Both the position numbers and the translations under genes were made by a program. 64,000 nucleotides of DNA from Xiphophorus maculatus (Eukaryota > Chordata > Actinopteri > Cyprinodontiformes > Poeciliidae), in NCBI RefSeq assembly GCF_002775205.1, contig NC_036461.1:12623015-12687014 (forward strand). The letters are read 5' to 3'. Positions 9,401-19,300 of this stretch are shown in pieces. Position 1 is the first letter of the stretch; each line of letters begins with the position of its first letter. The notes below the pieces were generated by a model that was not told the origin of the DNA, did not search any database, and saw only the letters and a list, made by a program, of their open reading frames with translations.

Positions 9401-12013
9401 AATCTTGCTACTGATGAAGAACATTATCATTTAAAATTTGAAAAACTGGTTTGCTTTATAAATGCCTTTCTTCCCAGGTCTCCTTCCCCTCCTCCCCGCC
9501 GTCGCTCTCTGTCCCCCAGACGATATTCTCCCCCTATCCAGCGCCGCTACAGCCCCTCACCTTTGCCTCCGCAGAAGAGGAAGCTGTCCAGTTCTCCCAT
9601 GAAGCGCTTTTCTCCAGGCCCTAAGCGACGCTCCTCCAGGTCACCTAAACGTAGAAGCTCTCCCGCTCAGCGGAGACGCTCGCCTCCTTCCTCCTCGTCT
9701 CCCCCGAGACATAGAAGGAGCCCACCGTCTGCTAGGCCGAACAGGGACACCCGATCCCCTCTCATGTCAGCTAGACGCCTCTCCCCCTCCCCCGCTAACC
9801 GAGGTCGCCCTGTTCGGCGGTCCACTAGTCCCCAGAGACGCTTTGATTCGTCCAGCACGTCCCCCTCCGCCCAGCGAAGACAGCAGTCCCCTCCACACAG
9901 CAGTAAGCTCATCCGTAGGGTGTCTCGTACCCCAGAGCCGCGTAAAAGGTGACTTTAGAACAAGTTTTCATCAGATGCAGATTTAATGTTGCTTTTGAAT
10001 ATTTAGCCTCTAAATGTCTCTCTTTTTTTTGTTGATAGAATCTCCCCAAGTCCGAAGCCTATAAGAAGAGCTTCGTCCCGATCCCAATCGCTTTCCCCTC
10101 AACCGGCAGCTCAGAAACGTCCGGCTCCAGCTCCGGCCTCGGCTTCCCCATCACCTTCCCGCTCTGCCAGCGGTTCTCCACCTCCTCCTCCCCCGGCCAA
10201 AAAGGCTACCAGTGGTTCTGGCAGTCAGTCTCCCAGCAAGGTTTGTCCAATACAGTTGCTTCTCAATAAACTAGAATATCATCAAAGCTAATTTATTTTA
10301 GTAATTTAAGTAGTAAAGGAAACATGAGTGGGTGCATTTTATGCAACATCATAAATACCACATGTGTATTTCTAGTCATTTTGATTAACAGCTAATGAAA
10401 AGCTTTTAGAAGTATTGAGATCAATTTCTTAAAACTAAATTGAGAGGCTCTGAATCTGAGCTGCTTGATGACAAATGTTAATCCTCCACAGTCTGTTCTG
10501 ATTTGAGGAGCCATGTCATCTGTTGGTATTTGTCTGAATTCTTTGATCAAAACCACAACTGCACCAACAACATATTCAAAGGGCTTCATGCTTCTCTCTG
10601 CTGAGTTTTGTGAGGATTCTGATTTCATTCTCCAGCAGGAACTGGAGTCCTGGTGCCTTCTTTAATGACCGTGATGTCATCGAGCTTGATTTCTGAGCCT
10701 TCTGATCTGAATTAAGCCCCATAGGGAGTTTACTAAGTCTTAAAAGGAAGATGAGACACCAGAGTTAGTGATGTAGATGAACCGAAGGCCAGTATTGAAT
10801 ACTGTTGTCACAAAATTTGATACTCCACCATTTTAGCTACTGAAGTAACCTTTTCTGAAGTTGCAGGATTCTTTCTAGTAAAGAGCAAAAGAATATAAAC
10901 TGTTACTTATGATGTGTAACAATATGCTTACTGTGCTGCTAATACACATTTTTTTCGTCTTACAAGGTAGACAAGATCTAGTCTTTAAGAAGGTTATTTT
11001 CCTGTTCCTTTGACCTCATAGACAAAATACTTCAGATCAGTCATCTCCAGATAAACTCGCCTTGTTGGTGGATTTTTAAACTTCACAATTAAACTGATTG
11101 TTTGGATGAGCCTTTGCAAATGGCTAAAAGTGTCTGTTTAGCGAAGTTTGTATCAATTTTGTTGAAAAATCTGTTTCTGCAAAGAATTTACAATTTTAGT
11201 AGCACTTATATGAAAATATAATTTATTTTGACAAATGTAACATCAAAGCAACATGAGCCTCCTGAAGTCAGCAGAGCCAGAGGCTGTTTTTCCTCCATGC
11301 AACACTGCAATGATGCATTATTCCATGCAAAAGAAACCCCGACCAAGCACTGAGTGCATGTACTGTGCAATACAAGGACTTTCCAGTTAGTCAGCACTTC
11401 TACATCACACTTTTTTTTTGGTCTTTCATATATAATTTTCTGTGCAAGAATTCAATTTTTAAATACTAAAATAATTTCACATTTTGATGATGCTTTTTAA
11501 TTTTCTCAGATGCGCCTGTACTAGAATTTGACAGAAAAAGAAGCTCATGACTTAGACATAGTTCACTTCTACAGAGTATGCAAGGTTACATTTACATTAA
11601 TCATAATGTAAACATCCATTTGTTCTTTTCAGAATTCAGATGTTGATGGTGGTGGAAAGAAAAAGAAGAAGAAGAAGGAAAAAAAACACAAGAAAGATAA
11701 GAAGCACAAAAAGCACAAGAAGCATAAGAAGGAGAAAAGCAGCGCTGCTGTGACCGGCGACGTCCAGGAGAGTCGACCTGCAGAGGAAGACGGTGATTCA
11801 AGAAAGGTAAAGGTTTCTTTTGTAGTTTTTTGCACTGACGACGGCATGATGTCAAAATTATTTTTGCTAAATTTTAAAGAAGATGTATTAATCTTTATGC
11901 AGGAATCGGAGAGTGAAGTCGATGACACCTTGGACGATCTGGAAAAGCACCTCCGAGAAAAGGCACTGCGCTCAATGAGGAAGGCCCAGACGTCTCCTTC
12001 AGAGATGTCCTGA
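461..12013 (+). CDS. srrm1: SRRM1, serine/arginine repetitive matrix protein 1 (17 coding exons)
   Basis: Nuclear SR-related splicing co-activator (SRm160 family). The mammalian protein bridges SR proteins and snRNPs on exonic enhancers, associates with exon-junction complexes and stimulates 3'-end processing. Exons: 461-481, 1076-1165, 2190-2312, 4845-5015, 5267-5361, 5847-6050, 6148-6339, 6429-6548, 6665-6873, 6998-7078, 8760-8846, 9048-9183, 9310-9396, 9478-9948, 10039-10240, 11633-11806, 11903-12013. They join in frame with GT-AG borders to 857 aa plus TGA; the human protein is about 900 aa. The N-terminus MDAGFFRGTSAEQDNRFSNK is nearly the mammalian one. A PWI domain spans about residues 27-126, with the P-W-I signature at 50-52. 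A long Arg/Ser/Pro-rich region follows (about 150-760), then a Lys/His-rich tract (about 772-798) and the conserved end around DDLEKHLREKALRSMRKAQ. Exon borders are deduced by eye; exon 6's donor is ambiguous by 6 nt. Confidence 0.97.
1076..1165 (+). CDS. srrm1: SRRM1 coding exon 2 (start of PWI domain)
   Basis: Residues 8-37, with the Lys-rich stretch SNKQKKLLKQLKF that leads into the PWI fold. Acceptor TTTCAG, donor AAG|GTGGGC, phases 0-0. Confidence 0.95.
2190..2312 (+). CDS. srrm1: SRRM1 coding exon 3 (PWI motif)
   Basis: Residues 38-78. It contains VIKPWITQRVTEILGFEDD, the PWI signature helix that contacts nucleic acid in this family. Phases 0-0; donor AAG|GTAAAG. Confidence 0.96.
2313..4844 (+). 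other. srrm1: SRRM1 intron 3
   Basis: A 2.5 kb AT-rich intron in the PWI-coding part of the gene. I see homopolymer runs of A and T but no coding segment, RNA gene or clearly bounded transposon in it. Confidence 0.6.
4845..5015 (+). CDS. srrm1: SRRM1 coding exon 4 (end of PWI domain)
   Basis: Residues 79-135. Contains MMQINLTGFLNGKNAREFM and the LWPLLLSAQENIAGIP stretch of the PWI domain, almost unchanged from mammals. Phases 0-0. Confidence 0.96.
5069..5087. repeat. (AAAT)n microsatellite
   Basis: About five AATA units in SRRM1 intron 4, 50 bases after the exon 4 donor. Confidence 0.9.
5267..5361 (+). CDS. srrm1: SRRM1 coding exon 5
   Basis: Residues 136-167. Charged linker beginning IEQEKLAS, changing to the first RS-type residues (RSKSPRR). 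Ends in phase 2 within an Arg codon completed by exon 6. Confidence 0.92.
5847..6050 (+). CDS. srrm1: SRRM1 coding exon 6 (alternative tandem donor)
   Basis: Residues 167-235. Begins RWKTRSPGKRERKRSPSRS and ends near VIQEASSTG, matching the mammalian VQEATSTS segment. Two GT donors lie 6 nt apart (GT at 6051 and at 6057). Both keep the same phase and would give a product with or without two extra residues (Leu-Ile). I chose the upstream one without strong reason. Confidence 0.85.
6148..6339 (+). CDS. srrm1: SRRM1 coding exon 7
   Basis: Residues 235-299. Contains EVKEPSPEKSLKKEE, conserved with mammals, followed by RSRSRSHSRSRRRR repeats. The upstream T-rich tract makes a strong acceptor. Confidence 0.92.
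6429..6548 (+). CDS. srrm1: SRRM1 coding exon 8
   Basis: Residues 299-339. SYSPRRRQSPRRRMSPRRRS, the regular SPRRR repeat seen in mammalian SRRM1. Phase 2 at both borders. Confidence 0.93.
6665..6873 (+). CDS. srrm1: SRRM1 coding exon 9
   Basis: Residues 339-409. Ser-rich start (RSASSSGSSSSGSRSPKKP) and RS/SP repeats through ARSSG, where the mammalian protein has GRTSG. Donor CAG|GTAAGA is near consensus. Confidence 0.92.
6998..7078 (+). CDS. srrm1: SRRM1 coding exon 10
   Basis: Residues 409-436. A less conserved basic and acidic linker (VKRKPGGRGDSP ... TSEGSES). Acceptor TTTTAG, donor CAG|GTAAGA; phases 1-1 fit the neighbours. Confidence 0.85.
7835..8557 (+). mobile_element. Decayed Tc1/mariner-type element in SRRM1 intron 10
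   Basis: The two ends form an imperfect inverted repeat. The left end reads like CTTGACCTTTTTCATATTTT; the right end is its approximate complement (AAAAGGTCAAGGAGTATGAA ... CTTTTGCAA). This is the usual end of a large teleost Tc1 family. Inside, the block around 8125-8185 resembles the part of the transposase encoding the helix-turn-helix region, but with stops and deletions. Non-functional. Exact ends are approximate. Confidence 0.7.
8760..8846 (+). CDS. srrm1: SRRM1 coding exon 11
   Basis: Residues 436-465. Contains ADSVQQRRQYRRQNQQSSS, identical to the mammalian block, which fixes this exon despite the transposon-rich intron before it. Confidence 0.95.
9048..9183 (+). CDS. srrm1: SRRM1 coding exon 12
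   Basis: Residues 465-510. SGSSSSEDEGPKRS and NGEVRRKRSRTPSPRRR align with mammalian SGSSSSSEDERPKRS and NGEVGRRRR. The donor GTCGGA is weak at +3 to +5. Confidence 0.92.
9310..9396 (+). CDS. srrm1: SRRM1 coding exon 13
   Basis: Residues 510-539. Tandem RRRSPSP-type repeats with biased CGT/AGA and TCT/CCT codons, so the DNA itself is locally repetitive. Confidence 0.92.
9478..9948 (+). CDS. srrm1: SRRM1 coding exon 14 (large RS/SP exon)
   Basis: Residues 539-696, the longest exon. Includes SPRRYSPPIQRRYSPSPLPP and KLIRRVSRTPEPRKR, both matching mammalian SRRM1. The rest is fast-evolving Ser/Pro/Arg repeat. Confidence 0.95.
10039..10240 (+). CDS. srrm1: SRRM1 coding exon 15
   Basis: Residues 696-763. 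Ser/Pro/Ala-rich, low complexity, with a run of prolines (SPPPPPPAKK). Its donor, at 10241, lies 12 bases from the left end of a Tc1-type transposon. Confidence 0.93.
10253..11518 (+). mobile_element. Tc1/mariner-type transposon relic filling SRRM1 intron 15
   Basis: The element starts CAGTTGCTTCTC and ends CAGATGCGCCTG. It is flanked by TA on both sides, the Tc1/mariner target duplication, and its ends are imperfect inverted repeats of about 50 bp. A degenerate transposase lies on the plus strand: the blocks near 10665-10790 and 11245-11370 correspond to the DDE-domain stretch (NPIENLWG...KRKMRDT-like) and the C-terminal stretch of a common fish family, broken by frameshifts and an insertion. 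It occupies about 1.27 kb of a 1.39 kb intron. Confidence 0.8.
11633..11806 (+). CDS. srrm1: SRRM1 coding exon 16 (lysine-rich tract)
   Basis: Residues 764-821. NSDVDGGGKKKKKKKEKKHK and following KK/HKK repeats, the basic tract near the mammalian C-terminus. The mammalian alanine run after it is reduced here to SSAAV. Confidence 0.95.
11903..12013 (+). CDS. srrm1: SRRM1 last coding exon
   Basis: Residues 822-857 and TGA. ESESEVDDTLDDLEKHLREK then ALRSMRKAQTSPSEMS; all but the last few residues are near-identical to mammals. Confidence 0.96.
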   Translation, partial: ESESEVDDTLDDLEKHLREKALRSMRKAQTSPSEMS

Positions 12014-12745
12014 AATATGAAGCTTTTGAGTTTTCCTTTCACTTTTGGTGTTTGTCATCATCCTAGGTTCAGCTTTAGAATGTACAAATTGTTGATTCTC
12101 GAATCTTGTTTCTTTTTACAGGTTTGGTACATTCTGGAAAGTGAGTTTCTTTTTAAAAAAAAAAAAAAAAAATGGATCCATTAGATAGTTTATCTAAACT
12201 GTAAAACTTGTGTTGTCAATACTTTCAGATTGTTAAACAGGAGAAATTTTTAATTTCATAGGTTTGAGTTGGGCAGGTTAATGATATGTCGATGTACAGT
12301 AGATCATTTAAGAAGCGATTGCATGTTCAGTGATTACCTCTGATGTGCATGGACCACTGACCATATGAAGAGCGTAGGGAAATAACACCATACAATAAGA
12401 AACTGTTACTAATGTCTTTTCCCAGTGGATGCTGCGTCAACGTCATGCGCAGCTGAAGAGGCTTTAACAAAATATTCTGTTTCATATTCTAACTTAACTG
12501 AGATGTTGGATCATTTAACCTGCTTTATTCTGACTTTGAAATTGTCTTATTTGAAAATGAAAGCAATTTGATGTGAAACATGCTTTATTTTTTTTTTTCT
12601 AAACTGATTGATATGCAATTTATGTTGATGCCCCTGACCTGTGCTAATTTCTGTGGGACTGCTATAGTGTATGATTTGTATCTAGTAACCTTTTCTCTCG
12701 TCATCCTGTCATGCTTTCAGAATTAAAATTTTTTTTAAGACACAG
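12014..12745 (+). other. srrm1: SRRM1 3'UTR
   Basis: AT-rich sequence downstream of the stop codon with no ORF. The best polyadenylation signal is ATTAAA at 12722-12727, followed by a T-rich tract; no AATAAA lies nearer. Includes a run of about 18 A at 12154-12171, so cDNA could prime internally there. Confidence 0.6.
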
Positions 12746-14163
12746 CGTAAACATTTTTGTTTAAAACTGAATTTTGTCACTCGTGTTTATCTACTGAAGA
12801 AGTATGATTGGCAAAGTGTAAAACAAAGCACAGCTCCAGAAGTTTCGAAAAGTTATAGCACATAGATGTTGAACGTGGCTAAGTGCAAACACCCCTCTGC
12901 CACGACTGGGTTCATTTTGGTATTGATCTGATGCCAAGTAAAGAAAAGGCACAGCGTCTCCCAGCAGAGGTCTGACAGAGCCATGTCGCCCAGCAGGGGG
13001 ATTCATGGAGTGGCCATGCAGTCATCACAGTGCACTTCCTTTTTTTTCTTTTTTTTTTTACTTGCGCACTTTTGATCAAATGTGAGCAAGTAAAACTATA
13101 TAACATATTTCAAGAGAAACATTGCAAAGTGCTTCTTAAGAAGATGATACAACAGCTTGAGCCAACAATGCATAAAACAAGTTATTTGTAAAATTAAATA
13201 TATTTAAAAAGATAAATTTGTAACTTTTTAAAGAGCCCACAGAATTGAAAGGAAGAGAGCTCCAGAGTCTGGAGGTCACTAAACAGAATGATCTGTTTTT
13301 CAGATTAGTCTGGGGGATCATTCAGCAGCAGTCCCAGATTTGATGCAGTAGTCCTCAGATACCCTGGTCCATGTCCACAAATAGCTCTTTAAGTCAGTAA
13401 AAGAAGCATTTTGAACAAATTACATCCGTTCCTGGAAGGTTTTGGTTTTTGGGTGATAAAAACTTGTCAGGAGGGGTTTCATTGCTGTGATGTCAATAAA
13501 AAAAAATTCTGCTGATTGTGCAGGAGTATAGCTAATTATTTATATGCCGTTTAAAAAAATCTAACTTAATTTTTCAAAAAGTAATTTAAAGTCAAAATGT
13601 CAGGGATATGGGGGATTCTGGACTTTGCTTTCCCCAGCATTTAACGTAAAATGAATAACTATTATGCGGTAAATTAGCTCGCCATACCCGTCGTTCCTCT
13701 GCAGCCAGCCACCAAGCGGCTCCGAGGGATCACCATCTTCAGCACAAGCTTCGCCTCCCTCCCACATTTCTGAATGACATCACGCTGCTCAGTATTCCCG
13801 TTGCTTCTTCCCACCCTGACCCATCACGGTTCTGCCCCACAAGACCAGCAGAGACAGCTTCGCGCTTTGACGACACTTTAGCAGCTACGTTAGCTCAGTG
13901 GACGTTGAAACAGTTGTGCGTGGTGGACCCGACCCCTCTGCCCTTTTTCCTCCTTGTTCGCTTTTGTCTGCTTCTAACCGCCGCTCCTCCTCGGAGGGGA
14001 AGAAAATATCCACGAGGTTTTGGTGCTAAAATTACCAAAAGAAAGAGGGGAAAAAAAAAAAAAGAAGTAGTGTGGGGGGGAAAGAACCGAACTGATTCGG
14101 GCGTGGTAGCAAGGGGGGAAAAAAGTCATTTTTTTGCCCTAAAACTTAAGAGAAGCAGCCACA
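12746..14163 (+). promoter_or_regulatory. clic4: SRRM1-CLIC4 intergenic region with CLIC4 promoter and 5'UTR
   Basis: The first 900 bases are AT-rich with no gene. From about 13680 the sequence becomes GC-richer with scattered CpGs and pyrimidine-rich stretches, fitting a TATA-less promoter and a 5'UTR of CLIC4. A 166-codon open frame over 13905-14405 begins with TTG rather than ATG, is out of frame with CLIC4 and reads through its exon 1 and donor; I do not consider it a gene. The transcription start cannot be fixed from sequence. Confidence 0.5.
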
Positions 14164-14232
14164 ATGTCGTTGTCGGTGCCACAGAACGGAGTAAAGGCGG
14201 ACAACGAACCCGTTATCGAGCTTTTTGTCAAG
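14164..14232 (+). CDS. clic4: CLIC4 coding exon 1
   Basis: Residues 1-23, [20 protein letters not shown] then FVK, close to the mammalian N-terminus. First in-frame ATG with A at -3 (CACAATGT). Donor AAG|GTAAGA, phase 0. Confidence 0.95.
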
Positions 14233-17200
14233 GTAAGACTGCAGTACAAGTCGTACAAGTTTATATATATATATATATAGCGAAGACTCATTGCTACAGT
14301 AATTTGAGTGAGCACTTTGATTATTTAAGTCTCCTTAACACATTTGGAAGCAAAAATCGTATTAATACATTCAAGTGTTTTTGTTGTTCAAACGTTTTAT
14401 TTTAGCCATGTCTCGGTTGAGGACTTTTTTTTTTGGCGTTGTGACATGCCAAGTGTTTTTGCCTCTTTTAAATACATATTCATATTAAATAACTGGAACC
14501 AGGTGGAGTCCGCAGCGTGTTAGCCAGGGTGGATGTAGGTTTTACCCGCAGAGGTGTGGGGGGTAAACTGGAAACCAACAAAGGCTCACTGCGGTCAGTC
14601 TGGGTTGATCAAATAAACAATGGGAATTATGCTTTGTACCATTTTCATTGTGCTGCGTTTATTCCTGAAAGGTGTCGTGTTCTAAAGCAGTTGATTGTGT
14701 TGGAAATCAGTTGTGTTTATTAAATGTTTTGGATTAGGGGTATCAGGTGGTCTGTGAAGTCCCCAGCTTGTTTTGTTTAAAGGCAAGCTGGTTTTGTTTT
14801 GACACAAAATTGTCGTTTGTGTTTTAATGCAGGATGTCTTAATTTAATTTGCGTTTTCTATATTCTTCTATACTAGTTGTTCAGGCCTGCTACGTTGAGG
14901 CCAGTTCATGCAGCTCTGCCTCATCAGTGACCATGATGATGGTGAGGACTTGTGAATGGCTGTTTTCTTTCTTTAGCAAGTGTTTCTTTCCAGGGCGGGA
15001 AAATAGTAAATGGGGGGAGGAAAAGGGGGAGGAAAGGAGAGAGGGAGATTGGGGGTAGTGGGAGGCGGTCCTGCATTGAGCAAGAAGTTGTTGGTTTGAG
15101 AGCACAAATATTTGGAAGGGATGGACATACCAAAAGGTTTGCAACTTTAGGAAATCTCATGTTAAAGTGGTTCTTTTTATTTAGTTTTTGCAGCATTGCA
15201 ACTCTTGCACCAACCACTTACAGGGTGAACGTAAAGCATAAAATAAACAAATAACTTTACATAAGAAATGTTTTCTCCTTCAAACAGAGGCTAATCAACA
15301 CAGACATGCATCCACCCATCCATTTGCTTGCGCTTATTTGAGTTGGATTGAGGGTTAACGGTTCCCAGCCACCTCCAACACACACTCCAGTTCCTTCTGG
15401 GGGATTGCTGGCATTCCCAGCTCAGAAAGAATAAGTGCTCTCTTCAGCATCTGTAAAACCTCCAAAGGGAGGTGGCCATAATAATCTTCCAAACGTGCAA
15501 TGGGAAATATTTAAACTGAAACTTATTATAAGGAACTAAGAATATGAGCACAACATGCCATCAAATCCAAATTGACCAGGTGATACTCATTTCACCTCTT
15601 TTTCATTTCATACCTGACTCTTCACAGATGCTTACTGTGAATGTTTTGCATTGACCATCCATCAATTCATGTTCAAACTGTTTTCTGTATTTTACTGAAA
15701 GGAAAGGTGAGTAAAATGTGAGCTAGTAAACAAATATTGGATATTGAAGTAGGTTTGATGTGAAATCTGACAAATTAGATGTGGAATGTGCCTTTAAGCT
15801 GCAGTGTTCATGCAAACACTGCAGCTTTTTTCCTCCTTTTTTGTCTGAATGACAAAGAAGTTCAGTTTGGAAAAAGTCCAAGCCTTTTTTAAATGTCTGC
15901 CAGTATGTCGATACTTTTAAGCATTAGTTTTTACTTAGGTGGCAGACTTCCATGGCAACATTGAGGAAAAACTGTCTAAAGACAAGTCTGTGTTATTGGA
16001 ACTAAGCAACAGGCTTAACCCTCTCTTCATTTCTGATTTCACATCTTGCAGTAGAGGTTGCATCATCCCTTGGTCTCAAAGGTTTAGAACTGTGGTCAAC
16101 TTTTGTCATCTGCCTCTCCCTCTTTGCTCCATGCAGTCCAAACATTTTTTTGCAATATATAACTTTTTTTTGTTGTTGTTTTCGGAGCTGCAGTGGCCCG
16201 CATGTATTATTGATGATGTTGTTCTCACTTTGCTGCATTAAACCCAGTAATGGGAGACAATAGCAGAGACACACAGGTTGCCATAGGCACATTACTGTGA
16301 GTTGGGGTTCAGTAAGTTGTCCACGCAGTGCGGTGACTTATCTGTCAGATTACTGTGAAATTTCCAAGTTGGCTAATAATCTTTACAGAAAAAAGACTCG
16401 ACATAAACTCTTTATGAACAGCTTGACTTGTTTACCTTTTAGAAGAAGCCGACACCCCCAGATTGGAGATATTTTTGATGGTCTTACATTTCCTTCTACC
16501 TGCCCTTGTTTATAGCAACAATATTGACATTGCCATGGCAGCATTTCACACTGTTCTCATGATTGCTTGTTTTTATAGCTTCGAATTGCACATGGCTATG
16601 ATATAATGGCTTTGTAAGTGGGATGGTCCAATGTTGACCTCATCAAAAGATTAGATAACATTTTGGTTTCAGTAGTATCCTCCTGCTGGACGTTGACTTC
16701 CTGTCGTCTGCTCGTCTGTTTTATTTGGCACCTCCACTCATCGAAACGTCAAGTAGGCAACCTTCATCAAGTGTCACTTTGTGGGGTGATAGTCTCCATG
16801 TGCTAAATGTAGCATGTGTCTAATGTGGTCCTGTTACAACTATAAATTTAAAAATGTTTTGTTTGACTGTTTTTTTTTCTGTTCCCCTTTGCCCAGCCTT
16901 TCAGTTTATGTGGATGGATATAACTTGGATATGGATTCAGAGAAACTACACACGGGTGCACAATATTTACTGATTATATGACTTGTGGTGAAGTTGGCTT
17001 ATTTGTCAGTATTGATTTAAAAGGCTAAATGAATGACACACTAACCAGTTTTTATAAAACCATCAATGATTCTTTTTTTCCCATTTATGTGCTATTTTGT
17101 CTGTCACATGCAGCGCTAATGATATAGATAAAAGTTTGTGATGGGACAAAATGTGTATTTAAAAAAGAAAAGTTCAATGGGTACCGTAGGCATATTTTTA

Positions 17201-19222
17201 TCAGTGACTGTTGCTAATTTAGAAACGCTCTCCGCCTCCATCCGACCTGACCGAGTGGAAATGAGCAGAATACTGATGAGTCTGGGAAACAGGCAGTCCT
17301 TATCTCCTTCTGCACGCCGAGACCGTGCCAGGGTCACACATTAGGGTTGCAAAGCCTTCTGCTGCTGCCTCCAGACTTCCAGCCTGCTGCCAGTAAATGT
17401 GTTCTAAGAAGTGCTTTTAGGTCTGGATGGCAGAAGAGCCCATCTGTGTTTGTGTGTGTCCTCTGGGATGGTCCCATGGGAACCATTGGAGCTGACAACA
17501 ACTTAGTGTTTCTGTTGCTGTCGATGGAGACGGGGCTCCCAGTCGGGTTTAATTTTATCGTCTCTATTCATGAACCTCATGGTAAACATTAATGCTCACA
17601 CGATCTCTGTCCTGTGAGATTTACTGTGAGACCCGAGGGACAGTTGCTCCAGTGGTGTGCTATCTGTTGCAACATGTGACGATCAGACATGCCTTGTGAT
17701 TTGCCGGTTTTATGGAAACACAAAGATCTTCTTCTTCAGTAAGCAAAGTGGCACAGTTCTCTTCACTTCCTATAATGACATCCAAGGTCGAATGGTGTCT
17801 TATTTTTCTGTTTTAAGCTATTCTTCATCTCATTCTCAGCAACCATTTCTATTAGTAAATCAATAAAACAGTTTATTCATCTGTCAGCATTATGAGTTAG
17901 AGGACAAAGATTAATGTCTTGTCTCACAGGTTAGTCACAGAGTTTTGCTGTGTGTTGTTTATGCTTTGTTAATTTGCTTCTGCAGCACGGCCTTGAGCTG
18001 CTTCTCCTGTCTGGTTGACTGAGTCTCTGGCTGCTGGCCTAATAGATCTGCTGGTGTGTTATTACACCAATTTGAACAGGTGCTGTAGAAGCAAATCCCT
18101 TTCATTTCTATTAAACCAAAACTAATTTGTGTCCATGTCCTTAAAAAACACAACTCTTCTTGACCACATCAACAAGGTTAATTCTGCCTGTGAAATAAGA
18201 TCTGGTGTTTGGGTACCAACAAAAAAGATTGTCTTAATGTAGGAATAGACAATAGATGTACAATATCTATACAGTTTAGCTTCATTGTACTAACAGTATT
18301 TGGGTCTACCATTCTCTGTTTACCATTTGATGTATGATGCAGCCAGTTTGATGCATGAGTTTTGTCAAGATTTTTCATAAACTTTTAAAACATATATGTA
18401 TAAAAAGGAAGTCAAATCATAATCGATTTTGAAGCTTTAAGTTTAAAACTTATTTCCACCCTTTTACATTTCAAAGACTTATCTGAGGATGAGTGGGTCT
18501 GTCCAAGTCACTCAGGGCTTACGGAAATAATTGTGGCCTCTCCTTTTCTGATCAGAATTTGTTGGCAGTTTTTGTTGGAGATTTCACTTTTTAATCTCTA
18601 ACAAGGCACACAGATGCACCAACTCACTGTTTTGCAGTAGAAAAAGTCTAACAGTGTTAGACTTGGACATGGCTGACTGGTTAGTTTGGTCTCAGAAGAA
18701 AAAAAACCCCCTTCCATTTCATTTATTTCATACAAAGGTGCTCTGTGCTTATTTTGTTGTGTATGATTGGGCAAAATTTCATCATCCTTGTCATACGACA
18801 TAAAAATTGGTACATGGCAGGCAATAAAGAATATTTTAATTAGGTGGTAATTTGGTGCTGTTGGTGGATTTCCCTGCCTCCTATATTGCATCTCGTGCCA
18901 TGAGATCCCATTACACCCTTATTTATTACTTTATGGCCGTTTCCTGTGGTAGTAAAACACAAAGACAAAAACTTAGAAGAAATGTTATTCAGCTAAAGAG
19001 AATGTTGATTGTAACCACAGATATGTGGAAGAGAAACAAAAATGACCAAAACGCAAACTTTTAGCCTGCATTTTCATAAGTTCAACATCTGGAGATAAAA
19101 CATTCAGGATTAGAGCATTCTCATGAAATAATAAGCTTAATGTGAGAGTAACTTGTGTTGTTTTCTTGCTATGTATTCACAATTCATCTGCTGAAAAGAA
19201 ATAGGGTTAAAAAAAGAATATG

Positions 19223-19300
<78 letters not shown>

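Noticed and set aside
13905..14405. 166-codon plus-strand open frame across the CLIC4 5' region
   Set aside because: It starts with TTG, is out of frame with CLIC4, runs through the exon 1 donor and has poly-Lys/Gly low-complexity sequence from A and G runs.
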